Assembly: GCA_008671285.1 (NCBI GenBank)
Contig: RPYR01000230.1
Span: forward strand, 1 to 5,013
Length of the DNA: 5,013 nt
Direction: 5' to 3'
Source of the DNA: Collinsella aerofaciens
GTDB lineage: Bacteria; Actinomycetota; Coriobacteriia; Coriobacteriales; Coriobacteriaceae
Shown: positions 1 through 5,013 of the stretch, piece by piece
Position numbering within the stretch: position 1 is the first letter of the stretch
How the letters are laid out: each line of letters starts with the position of its first letter
Translations under genes and position numbers: made by a program
Notes under the pieces: generated by a model
Database searches by the model: none
Seen by the model: the letters and a program-made list of their open reading frames with translations, nothing else
Told to the model about the DNA's origin: nothing

Positions 1-821
1 CCGCGCTGGGGAAGCTTGGTCAAAAAGTCGCATTTCTCGAGCACCAGACGCGAGATGCCGTCGCCCTCGGAGCCCATGACGAGCGCCACGCGGCCCTCGA
101 AAGGAGCATCCCAGCAACTGCCTTCGGCGTGCTCGGAAGCACCGCCCACCCAAAAACCAGCGGCCTTAAAATCGTCGAGCGCACGGGCGATATTGGGAAC
201 CTGCGCGATAGGCAGATGCATGACGGCACCGGCTGAGGTCTTATAGCTGCCCACGGTCACGCCGGCGGCACGCTTATTGGCAATGACGACGCCCGCCGCG
301 CCCACAACCTCGGCGGAGCGCACGATGGCGCCAAAGTTGCCGTCGTCAGTCACGTGGTCGAGCACCACGACAAGTGCCGGGCCCTCGCCTGCGCGGTCGA
401 GAATATCGGCGACATCGGCATAGGGGAAGTTGCCAACCTCGAGCGCGATGCCCTGGTGAGCGCCGTGGCTCGACAGTGCGTCGAGCTGCGCGCGCGGCAC
501 ATACTTAATGCGGACACCCACGGCGTTGAGGTCGTCGACCAGGCGCGACAAGGCGGCATCGCGCTCCCCGCCCTCGGCAATGAGCGCGCACTTGATGGGA
601 AAACCAGTGCGCAGCGCCTCGGCGGCTGCACGACGACCTTCGATAAACTCGCCCTTGGGAGCCTGGACAGCGTCGCGGTTGCGATCGCGCTGCGGACGTG
701 CGGCCTGGGTGCGATCGCGCTGGCCCTTGGGAGCGGCAGCGCGGTCATTGCGGCGAATCGGACGCGAGCCAGAAGCAGCCTGCTTGCCGCCACGAGGCGC
801 ATGCTTGCGATTGTCGGCCAT
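1..821 (-). CDS. rlmB: 23S rRNA (guanosine-2'-O-)-methyltransferase RlmB, TrmH/SpoU family, C-terminus cut by window edge
   Basis: SPOUT-class methyltransferase that uses S-adenosylmethionine to 2'-O-methylate a guanosine of 23S rRNA (G2251 in E. coli numbering). 273 codons are visible from ATG at 821; the reading frame leaves the window at base 1. Residues 1-56 are a basic, low-complexity tail rich in R, Q, A and D. Residues 58-135 (from EFIEGRRAAAEAL) match the SpoU substrate-binding domain. The SPOUT domain starts near 148, with motif 1 at DDGNFGAIVRSAE (159-171), the KTSAGAV segment (194-200) and motif 2 at LVMGSEGDGISRL (247-259), then EKCDFLTKLPQR. The last conserved motif (usually SLNVSVA) should lie just outside the window, so only about 25-35 residues are missing. 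The start is fixed by a strong Shine-Dalgarno six bases upstream. The RlmB assignment over sister TrmH-family enzymes rests on the substrate-binding domain, the motif spelling and the position after cysS. Confidence 0.93.
   Translation of the reverse strand, partial: MADNRKHAPRGGKQAASGSRPIRRNDRAAAPKGQRDRTQAARPQRDRNRDAVQAPKGEFIEGRRAAAEALRTGFPIKCALIAEGGERDAALSRLVDDLNAVGVRIKYVPRAQLDALSSHGAHQGIALEVGNFPYADVADILDRAGEGPALVVVLDHVTDDGNFGAIVRSAEVVGAAGVVIANKRAAGVTVGSYKTSAGAVMHLPIAQVPNIARALDDFKAAGFWVGGASEHAEGSCWDAPFEGRVALVMGSEGDGISRLVLEKCDFLTKLPQR
680..722. repeat. 13-bp direct repeat inside the rlmB tail
   Basis: TGCGATCGCGCTG occurs at 680-692 and again at 710-722, exactly 30 bases apart and therefore in frame. 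On the coding strand each copy reads as Gln-Arg-Asp-Arg (residues 34-37 and 44-47), giving a repeated QRDR motif in the basic N-terminal extension of RlmB. Each copy contains the 8-bp palindrome GCGATCGC. The repeat is probably a product of low-complexity growth of the tail rather than a separate element. Confidence 0.7.
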
Positions 822-827
822 AAAGTG

Positions 828-834
828 ACCTCCT
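828..834 (-). promoter_or_regulatory. Strong Shine-Dalgarno of rlmB (AGGAGGT)
   Basis: On the minus strand AGGAGGT is followed by six bases and then the ATG at 821. It is the strongest ribosome-binding site in the window and decides the rlmB start, including its unusual basic N-terminal tail. It lies about 20 bases after the T-rich tract of the upstream terminator. Confidence 0.85.
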
Positions 835-852
835 AAATACAACTATCAAACG

Positions 853-896
853 AAACAAAATAAACGACCGCCCATGAATATTAATTCGGGCGGTCG
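853..896 (-). terminator. Rho-independent terminator after cysS
   Basis: A perfect 9-bp stem pairs CGACCGCCC (865-873) with GGGCGGTCG (888-896). Past a 2-base bulge the stem extends by four more pairs (GAAT 876-879 with ATTC 884-887) around a 4-base loop. On the minus strand the stem is followed by TTTATTTTGTTT (864-853), a good U-rich tail. On the plus strand no U-run follows the stem directly. The element should therefore end minus-strand transcription from the disA-ispD-ispF-cysS unit. It sits only about 20 bases before the rlmB Shine-Dalgarno, so rlmB needs readthrough or a promoter I could not recognise. Confidence 0.8.
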
Positions 897-899
897 GTA

Positions 900-1001
900 C
901 GGGTTTTCCAAGTGCCCGAGATTGCCGTGAAAGAGGAGCGACGCGTACTTGAGTACGCGAGCGACGGTTTGAACGGCAAGGTCGGGTGCTTGGGAAACCC
1001 G
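900..1001 (+). ncRNA. 102-nt near-palindrome, candidate structured RNA (or palindromic repeat) between cysS and rlmB
   Basis: Two 50-base arms (900-949 and 952-1001) pair around the centre TG at 950-951. Lower stem: 900-919 with 982-1001, 17 Watson-Crick pairs plus three imperfect ones (907/994, 913/988, 914/987). A 2x2 internal loop follows, then 922-928 (TTGCCGT) with 973-979. A larger internal loop leads to an 8-bp apical stem, 942-949 (CGCGTACT) with 952-959. Read on the plus strand, all three imperfect lower-stem pairs are G-U wobbles, and the first mismatches after TTGCCGT (929/972 and 930/971) form a tandem G-A/A-G pair. On the minus strand the same positions are A-C and C-U mismatches. 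This asymmetry favours a plus-strand RNA. I see no plus-strand promoter or terminator, so a mobile palindromic repeat, or a structured 3' tail of the cysS message, remains possible. Confidence 0.5.
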
Positions 1002-1007
1002 CGGGGA

Positions 1008-2474
1008 TTAGAGAGATTTGATACGAGTGCCGGCGGCGGTATCTTCAATCGTCAGGCCCAGGTCCTTGAGCTGGTCGCGGATGGCATCTGCCAGATCCCA
1101 GTTCTTGGCGGCACGGGCCTCGGCGCGGGCCTCGAGAATCTTGGCAGCAGCCTCGTCCACGTCGTCACCCGTGTAGGCAACCAGGCCGGCGGCAACGCCC
1201 AGCAGGCCCAGCGGCAGCTCGACCTTGGGCTCGGGAAGCTCGACGCCAAACGTATCGAGCAGCTCGGCCAGCGTATCGGCGGCAGCCAGGACTGCGGCCT
1301 TGTCGGCAGCATCGCCCGCCTGCTCCAGGTACTGGTTGCACTCGGTCACAAAGCCAAAGACAGCACCCATGGCACCGGCGGAGTTAAAGTCGTCGTCCAT
1401 GCACTCCTTAAAGGTGGCACGGGTCTCGGCGGCCTTGGCGGCAAACGCCTTGGATGCTGCCTCATCGGCATCGGCCGTCGCATGGTTCGCGGCCCAGCGC
1501 AGGTTCTCGACCGTACCGGCGATACGCGTGAGCGAGTTCTCGGCACCCTCCAGGCGCTCCCAAGAAAAGTCGAGCGGCGAGCGATAGCTCGTCTGCACCA
1601 TCAGCAGACGCAGGGCCGCGGCAGAGTGCTGCTCGAGGACCTCGGCCAGCGTAAAGAAGTTGCCGAGCGACTTGGACATCTTCTCGCCGTCGACCAGCAG
1701 CATGCCCGTGTGCATCCAGGTGTTGGAGAAACCCTGGTGCCAGGCGCAGGTGGCCTGGGCGCACTCGTTCTCGTGATGCGGGAAGGCAAGGTCGGAGCCA
1801 CCGCCGTGGATGTCGATCGGAGTGCCCAGGTAGCGATGCACCATGGCGGCGCACTCGGTGTGCCAACCGGGACGGCCCTCGCCCCAGGGGCTCGGCCAGC
1901 TGGGCTCGCCGGGCTTGGCGGCCTTCCACAGGGCAAAGTCGAGCGGGTCGTTCTTGTCCTCGTTCTCCTCGATGCGCGCGCCAACCATAAGGTCGTCGAT
2001 GTTGCGGCCCGAGACCTGACCATAGTTGGGATCGCTGCGCACGGCAAAGTACACGTCGCCGTTATCGGCTGCGTAAGCGTGGCCCTGCTCGATAAGCGTC
2101 TTGATCATGGCGATCATGGGGCCGATCTCCTTGGTGGCGCGGGGGCGCACATCGGGATCGAGCACGTTGGCGGCGCGCATGACGCCGATGAACTTGTCGG
2201 AGAACTCCGTCGCGACCTCGGCGGCCGTACGGCCCTGCTCGTTGGCGCGCTTGATGATCTTGTCGTCGACATCGGTGAGGTTCTGGGCGAACGTGACCTC
2301 GTAACCGCTCGCGATGAGCCAGCGGCGAATCACGTCAAAGCTGATGAACGTACGGGCGTTGCCGATGTGGATGTTGTCGTAGACCGTGGGGCCGCACACG
2401 TACATGCGGACCTTGCCGGACTCGATGGGCTGGAACTCTTCCTTTTTATGGGTAGCGCTGTTGTAGATACGCAT
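1008..2474 (-). CDS. cysS: Cysteinyl-tRNA synthetase (cysteine--tRNA ligase)
   Basis: Cytoplasmic class I aminoacyl-tRNA synthetase that activates cysteine with ATP and charges tRNA-Cys. 488 residues, close to the family's usual 460-490. The Rossmann catalytic domain opens with MYVCGPTVYDNIHIGNAR (24-41), which holds the first zinc ligand C27 and the HIGH-type signature HIGN (36-39). The other zinc ligands are visible as C208 in GWHTEC, and H233 and E237 in FPHHENEC. The second signature, KMSKS, is at 265-269. A helical DALR-type domain follows (about 330-430), and the C-terminal tail ends TRIKSL. ATG at 2474 is preceded by AAGGAG at six bases, and the gene starts 3 bases after the ispF stop, so the two are almost certainly co-translated. 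It ends with TAA. No truncation or missing key residue is seen. Confidence 0.98.
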   Translation of the reverse strand: MRIYNSATHKKEEFQPIESGKVRMYVCGPTVYDNIHIGNARTFISFDVIRRWLIASGYEVTFAQNLTDVDDKIIKRANEQGRTAAEVATEFSDKFIGVMRAANVLDPDVRPRATKEIGPMIAMIKTLIEQGHAYAADNGDVYFAVRSDPNYGQVSGRNIDDLMVGARIEENEDKNDPLDFALWKAAKPGEPSWPSPWGEGRPGWHTECAAMVHRYLGTPIDIHGGGSDLAFPHHENECAQATCAWHQGFSNTWMHTGMLLVDGEKMSKSLGNFFTLAEVLEQHSAAALRLLMVQTSYRSPLDFSWERLEGAENSLTRIAGTVENLRWAANHATADADEAASKAFAAKAAETRATFKECMDDDFNSAGAMGAVFGFVTECNQYLEQAGDAADKAAVLAAADTLAELLDTFGVELPEPKVELPLGLLGVAAGLVAYTGDDVDEAAAKILEARAEARAAKNWDLADAIRDQLKDLGLTIEDTAAGTRIKSL

Positions 2475-2477
2475 TCG

Positions 2478-2972
2478 TTACTCCTTAACGGTTTTCTGTA
2501 GCAGGCAGACGGCCCAGGCGCCGATTCCCTCGCCCTGGCCTTCCCAACCGAGCTTTTCGGTCGTAGTGGCGGCGACGCCCACGTTTTCGACGTCAACGCC
2601 CAGGGCATGGGCAAGGTTGGCACGCATGGCATCGCGGTGCGGGGTGATCTTAGGCTGCTGGCAGGCAATGGTGCAATCGGCATCGACAAACTCGAAGCCC
2701 AGCTCGCGCGCGTAGTCCATCACGCGAGCGAGCAGCACCATCGAATCGGCACCCTCATAGGCGGGGTCGGTATCGGGGAATAGCTTGCCGATGTCTCCCC
2801 CACGGCAGGCGCCCAGAATGGCGTCGGCCAAGGCGTGCGCGAGCACATCGGCATCCGAGTGGCCCAGCAGGCCGCGCTCGTAGGGAATGTCGACACCGCC
2901 GATGATACATCGACGCCCCTCCACCAGACGGTGAACGTCGTAGCCATGGCCAATGCGCAGGTTACTGAACAT
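2478..2972 (-). CDS. ispF: 2-C-methyl-D-erythritol 2,4-cyclodiphosphate synthase
   Basis: MEP-pathway enzyme that cyclises CDP-methylerythritol 2-phosphate to methylerythritol 2,4-cyclodiphosphate with release of CMP; a metal-dependent homotrimer in the cytoplasm. 164 residues, the usual size. Metal ligands are visible as D12 and H14 in GHGYDVH and H46 in GHSDADVLAH. Other family motifs are DIGKLFPDTDP (60-70), QQPKITPH (105-112) and ATTTEKLGWEGQGEGI (135-150). The chosen ATG at 2972 gives the normal MFSNLRIGHGYDVH start and has GAGGA eight bases upstream (2981-2985). An in-frame ATG at 3005 would add 11 residues but lies within the ispD end and is not needed. The gene overlaps ispD by 11 bases. 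IspF and IspD act two steps apart in the same pathway, and some bacteria carry them as one fused protein; here they are separate. Confidence 0.98.
   Translation of the reverse strand: MFSNLRIGHGYDVHRLVEGRRCIIGGVDIPYERGLLGHSDADVLAHALADAILGACRGGDIGKLFPDTDPAYEGADSMVLLARVMDYARELGFEFVDADCTIACQQPKITPHRDAMRANLAHALGVDVENVGVAATTTEKLGWEGQGEGIGAWAVCLLQKTVKE
2481..2486 (-). promoter_or_regulatory. Shine-Dalgarno of cysS inside the ispF 3' end
   Basis: AAGGAG on the minus strand, six bases before the cysS ATG, is formed by the last two sense codons of ispF (Lys AAG? frame aside, the tail encoding VKE) directly before its TAA stop. Its position means ribosomes finishing ispF sit on the cysS ribosome-binding site, favouring translational coupling. 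Confidence 0.75.
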
Positions 2973-3690
2973 GGGGAAGGTCCTCTCCCTCGGCCATGCG
3001 GCCAAGCAGAATCGCGGTTACGGGACGCAGGTCCTCGGGCACCGTCACCTTAAGGTTATCGCGCGGGCTCTGGACGCAGCGGACGCGCCCACCCATGCGC
3101 TCGACCAGCGACGAATCATCGGTGCCGATAAAGCCCTCGGCAATGGCTGCAGCATGGGCGCGCTTCATAGCATCGACGCTAAAGATCTGCGGCGTCTGCG
3201 CTGCCCAGTAGAGCTCACGCGGCGGCGTCTCGACGATATTGTCGCCATCGACGATCTTGAGCGTGTCGATCGCGGGCTGGCCGCACACGACACCGTCGAG
3301 GGCGCGGTCGCCCACAAGCACGTCGATCGCGTGGTCGATGGCCTCGGTCGTAATGAGCGGACGGGCGCCGTCGTGGATAGCGACATATTCGAAACCCGCC
3401 GGCACCGCGTGCACGCCGGCGCGGGTGGAATCCTGACGAGTATCGCCGGCATCGGCAAAGCTGATGGGCGTGTCATAGTCAAACGGGTCGATAGCCAAGC
3501 GGCGCATCTCGGCACGGCGCTCGGCAGGGCAAACCACGACGATATGGCCGACCTTGTCGCTACGATCGAACGCGCGGATGGACCAGCTCATGAGCGGACG
3601 GCCCGCCACGTTAACGAGCTGCTTGCCGCCGGGATTTCCAAAGCGCTGGCCGCTGCCGCCGGCAACGACCACGGCGCATACGGGCGCCAT
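2962..3690 (-). CDS. ispD: 2-C-methyl-D-erythritol 4-phosphate cytidylyltransferase
   Basis: Third step of the MEP isoprenoid pathway: transfers CMP from CTP to methylerythritol 4-phosphate. 242 residues, typical length, with a single nucleotidyltransferase fold. The CTP-binding N-terminus AVVVAGGSGQRFGNPGGKQ (6-24) carries R16 and K23, spaced seven residues apart as are the catalytic R20 and K27 of E. coli IspD. Further motifs are GDTRQDST (82-89), HDGARP (106-111), DTLK (142-145), TPQIF (166-170), TDDSS (190-194) and DNLKVT (211-216, with the conserved lysine). The ATG at 3690 shares its A with the disA TAA stop (TAATG), and AGGGG lies eight bases upstream at 3699-3703. Translational coupling to disA is likely, so an interruption in disA could lower IspD output. 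No defect is seen in the enzyme itself. Confidence 0.98.
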   Translation of the reverse strand: MAPVCAVVVAGGSGQRFGNPGGKQLVNVAGRPLMSWSIRAFDRSDKVGHIVVVCPAERRAEMRRLAIDPFDYDTPISFADAGDTRQDSTRAGVHAVPAGFEYVAIHDGARPLITTEAIDHAIDVLVGDRALDGVVCGQPAIDTLKIVDGDNIVETPPRELYWAAQTPQIFSVDAMKRAHAAAIAEGFIGTDDSSLVERMGGRVRCVQSPRDNLKVTVPEDLRPVTAILLGRMAEGEDLPHVQ

Positions 3691-4757
3691 TATGCGTTCC
3701 CCTGTTTGGTGCCCTTCATGCGGTACAGCGAGTCCGCAAGAATGGCAGGGTTGTTGACGCCAAAGTCGCCCAAGCGCTCCGGATCCTCGCTGATGTCGTC
3801 CATGAGCTCCTGCAGCGAGCCATACTCGTCGACGATCTTCTCGGCCACGCCGTCGCGCACGACGGACACACGCGAAAGCGTGCGCAGGCCCAGCGGCGTC
3901 ATGACGGAGTCCTCGTCCAAGTCGTCATAGCCCAGAACTGCCGCCACGTGCTGCGGGTCGGACAGGTCCTTAGGCGTCATGCGGCTAAGCTCGGCGCGAA
4001 TCTTCTCGGCGTTTGCCTCGGAGGAATCGCTCGCATAGTCGCGAATCATCAGGTCGTACTCGGTATCCATGCTGGAGCCGGCGAGTTGTTCGAGCTGCAT
4101 CTGCACGAGCTTGCCCTGGTTGCCCAGCTTGACGATGCAATCCTTAAGCTCGGTCTTTGCCTGCTGCATGATCTCGAAGCTCGAGAAGATGCCAGTGATG
4201 TCGGCGAGCGTGACGTAGTCGTCCAGCTCGAGTGCCGTCAGGCGCAGCAGGGAGCGATCGAGCGACTGACGGGTAGTCTGGAGCGTGGCGACGAGCTGGT
4301 TGACCGAGCTCATGATGGTGGTGACGGGCTGGATCTCGTAGCTCTTGCCGTGGACGTACACGTTGACGACGGCACGACGAGCCGAAACCGAGATCACGAT
4401 GGCGTCGGTGAGCACCGACATGCGAGCGGCAGTACGGTGACGCATGCCCGTCTCACTCGTGGCGAGCGAGGGATCGGGATTGAGGTGGAAGTTGGCACGC
4501 AGGATCTGGGTGAGGTCGCCATCGATAAGCCTGGCACCGTCCATCTTGGACAGCTCGAACAGGCGGTGCGAGGTAAACGCAATGTTGAGCGGGAAGCCGT
4601 CGTTACCGGCGGCGAGCACGTTTTCGGTGTCGCCGACTCAGATACGGGCGCCCATGTGACCGGCAATGATCATTTCGAGGGCTGTGCTGATCGGATGACA
4701 GGGGGCAGTCAGGCGGATGGCCTGTTCCATACGCGTTTGCAGCTCGTTCTTATCCAA
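3690..4757 (-). pseudogene. disA: DNA integrity scanning protein DisA (diadenylate cyclase), interrupted by one in-frame TGA at codon 40
   Basis: DisA condenses two ATP into c-di-AMP and scans DNA for branched structures. The full frame is 355 codons from TTG at 4757 (B. subtilis DisA is 360 aa). Homology starts at the N-terminus (IRLTAPCHPISTALEMIIAG, 14-33), meets TGA at codon 40 in the first strand of the cyclase domain, then continues in the same frame with VGDTENVLAAGNDG. Catalytic motifs are intact: KMDGA (71-75) and GMRHRT (104-109). A helical linker follows to about 280, then a C-terminal helix-hairpin-helix region whose second hairpin is atypical. The longest uninterrupted reading frame starts at GTG 4619 (309 aa) and lacks the first 46 residues, so it is unlikely to fold normally. 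The cause could be a nonsense mutation, a sequencing or assembly error, or (least likely) recoding. The other genes with visible ends all stop at TAA, so the window gives no support for a changed genetic code. Confidence 0.85.
4638..4640 (-). other. In-frame TGA codon in disA
   Basis: The coding strand reads GGC GCC CGT ATC TGA GTC GGC (Gly-Ala-Arg-Ile-stop-Val-Gly). B. subtilis and M. tuberculosis DisA, recalled from memory, have a hydrophobic residue at this point (pattern G-[AG]-L-I-V-x-G). Both the stop and the Arg two codons earlier are therefore out of place in a buried strand. A single base change from TGC, TGT, TGG, TTA or TCA would give TGA. Confidence 0.9.
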
Positions 4758-4764
4758 GGCATCG

Positions 4765-4769
4765 CTCCC
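4765..4769 (-). promoter_or_regulatory. Shine-Dalgarno that fixes the TTG start of disA
   Basis: GGGAG on the minus strand lies seven bases before TTG (4755-4757). The frame upstream of this TTG meets a TGA after 13 codons without an ATG or GTG. The next in-frame ATG (4730) is nine codons downstream, still before the homologous region, and has no clear ribosome-binding site. TTG at 4757 is therefore the best start. Confidence 0.65.
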
Positions 4770-4830
4770 ATCGTAAACGCTCCAAAAACGTCAATAAGTT
4801 TCTCACGGTTTGCCCCTGTGACGCCCGCAA

Positions 4831-4909
4831 AATCCGATGCTTACAGAATGAGCGAACACAGCTGAGAGCCCCAATCCAACTGAGCTGCGTATGTGGAAGC
4901 ATCGGGATT
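4831..4909. repeat. Inverted repeat in the region upstream of disA
   Basis: AATCCGATGCTT (4831-4842) is complementary to AAGCATCGGGATT (4897-4909) with one bulged base. Between them, CAGCT (4859-4863) can pair with AGCTG (4883-4887), so the stretch can fold into a nested hairpin. It sits about 75-150 bases before the disA start and could be a structured leader or the remains of a repeat. No U-run follows on either strand, so it is not a standard terminator. The rest of 4758-5013 holds no gene I can support and no promoter with both boxes well matched. Confidence 0.45.
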
Positions 4910-4958
4910 CGCATAAATGAGGGACTAGTCGCGTGGCCGGTTTCGCCTCCGGTGGCGC

Positions 4959-4996
4959 GGCAAGTCAACATACTGGCCGATGCGGCCTGGCTTGCC
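4959..4996. repeat. Inverted repeat near the right edge
   Basis: GGCAAG (4959-4964) pairs with CTTGCC (4991-4996), and inside them GGCC (4975-4978) can pair with GGCC (4984-4987). The two stems are separated by an unequal internal loop (10 and 3 bases). It might belong to the end of a gene beyond the window, but the flanking bases on both strands lack a clear U-tract. Confidence 0.3.
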
Positions 4997-5013
4997 TTAA
5001 TGAACGAGACTCG

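Noticed and set aside
912..2501. Long plus-strand open frame (529 codons) opposite cysS
   Set aside because: It is antisense to a complete, motif-perfect cysS. The translation is low-complexity (G, L, V, D rich) with no recognisable domain, as expected when GC-biased third positions remove stops on the opposite strand.
2973..3005. Upstream in-frame ATG for ispF at 3005
   Set aside because: It would add 11 residues before the conserved N-terminus and deepen the overlap with ispD; ATG at 2972 has a well-spaced GAGGA.
2953..3930. Plus-strand open frame of 325 codons opposite ispF, ispD and disA
   Set aside because: It spans three real genes on the other strand, shows no domain and its extent follows the absence of stops in GC-rich antisense sequence.
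4771..4794. TTGACG (4794-4789) as a -35 box for disA
   Set aside because: The only -10-like hexamer (TACGAT) is 13 bases away, too close, and a 17-18 base spacing falls on the Shine-Dalgarno.
4807..4826. CACAGGGGCAAACC on the minus strand resembling the start of a c-di-GMP-I riboswitch
   Set aside because: The following conserved elements of that riboswitch are absent downstream, so the match is local.
3948..4865. Plus-strand open frame of 305 codons opposite disA
   Set aside because: Shadow of the disA coding strand; the protein has no motif and begins inside the disA linker region.
4841..4918. Minus-strand 26-codon stretch that reads like a protein C-terminus (SLIYANPDASTYAAQLDWGS)
   Set aside because: A TAG lies immediately before it, there is no start codon, and the stretch coincides with the inverted repeat; too short to support.
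4937..4952. CCGGTTTCGCCTCCGG resembling a tRNA T-arm
   Set aside because: The loop is 8 bases with no conserved A at the expected place, and no acceptor, D or anticodon arms can be formed around it.
4750..4971. Minus-strand 73-codon open frame upstream of disA
   Set aside because: No homology pattern, no ribosome-binding site at its start, and it overlaps the disA start in another frame.

Overview
This window is a compact, leftward-reading housekeeping cluster from a GC-rich bacterium. All five supported genes lie on the minus strand. In transcription order (right to left) they are disA, ispD, ispF, cysS and rlmB. The base composition (about 60% GC by eye), the protein sequences and the shortened gene order fit an actinobacterium of the class Coriobacteriia, with a gut Collinsella-like organism as my best guess. 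That placement is inference from style and context, not from a database match.

Region by region: 4758-5013 is upstream of disA and holds no gene I can support, only inverted repeats. 3690-4757 encodes the diadenylate cyclase DisA, starting at TTG behind a GGGAG ribosome-binding site. The frame is broken by one in-frame TGA at codon 40 (4638-4640), with clear DisA homology on both sides. disA and ispD share one base (TAATG), and ispD and ispF overlap by 11 bases. ispF and cysS are separated by 3 bases, and the cysS ribosome-binding site lies in the last codons of ispF. These four genes therefore look like one translationally coupled operon. A 102-base near-perfect palindrome (900-1001) and an intrinsic terminator (853-896) follow cysS. 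After that, rlmB has its own strong AGGAGGT ribosome-binding site and runs off the left edge of the window.

Functionally the cluster joins second-messenger synthesis (c-di-AMP from DisA), two steps of the MEP isoprenoid pathway (IspD and IspF; the kinase IspE acts between them and is not here), cysteinyl-tRNA formation (CysS) and 23S rRNA 2'-O-methylation (RlmB). Firmicutes such as Bacillus subtilis have a longer version of this cluster. Here nothing lies between disA and ispD, between ispF and cysS, or, apart from the palindrome and terminator, between cysS and rlmB.

The two items most worth a second look are the palindrome at 900-1001, whose imperfect pairs suggest an RNA made from the plus strand, and the in-frame TGA in disA. 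I see no mobile element, CRISPR array, tRNA or rRNA, and no evidence of a new multi-gene system.
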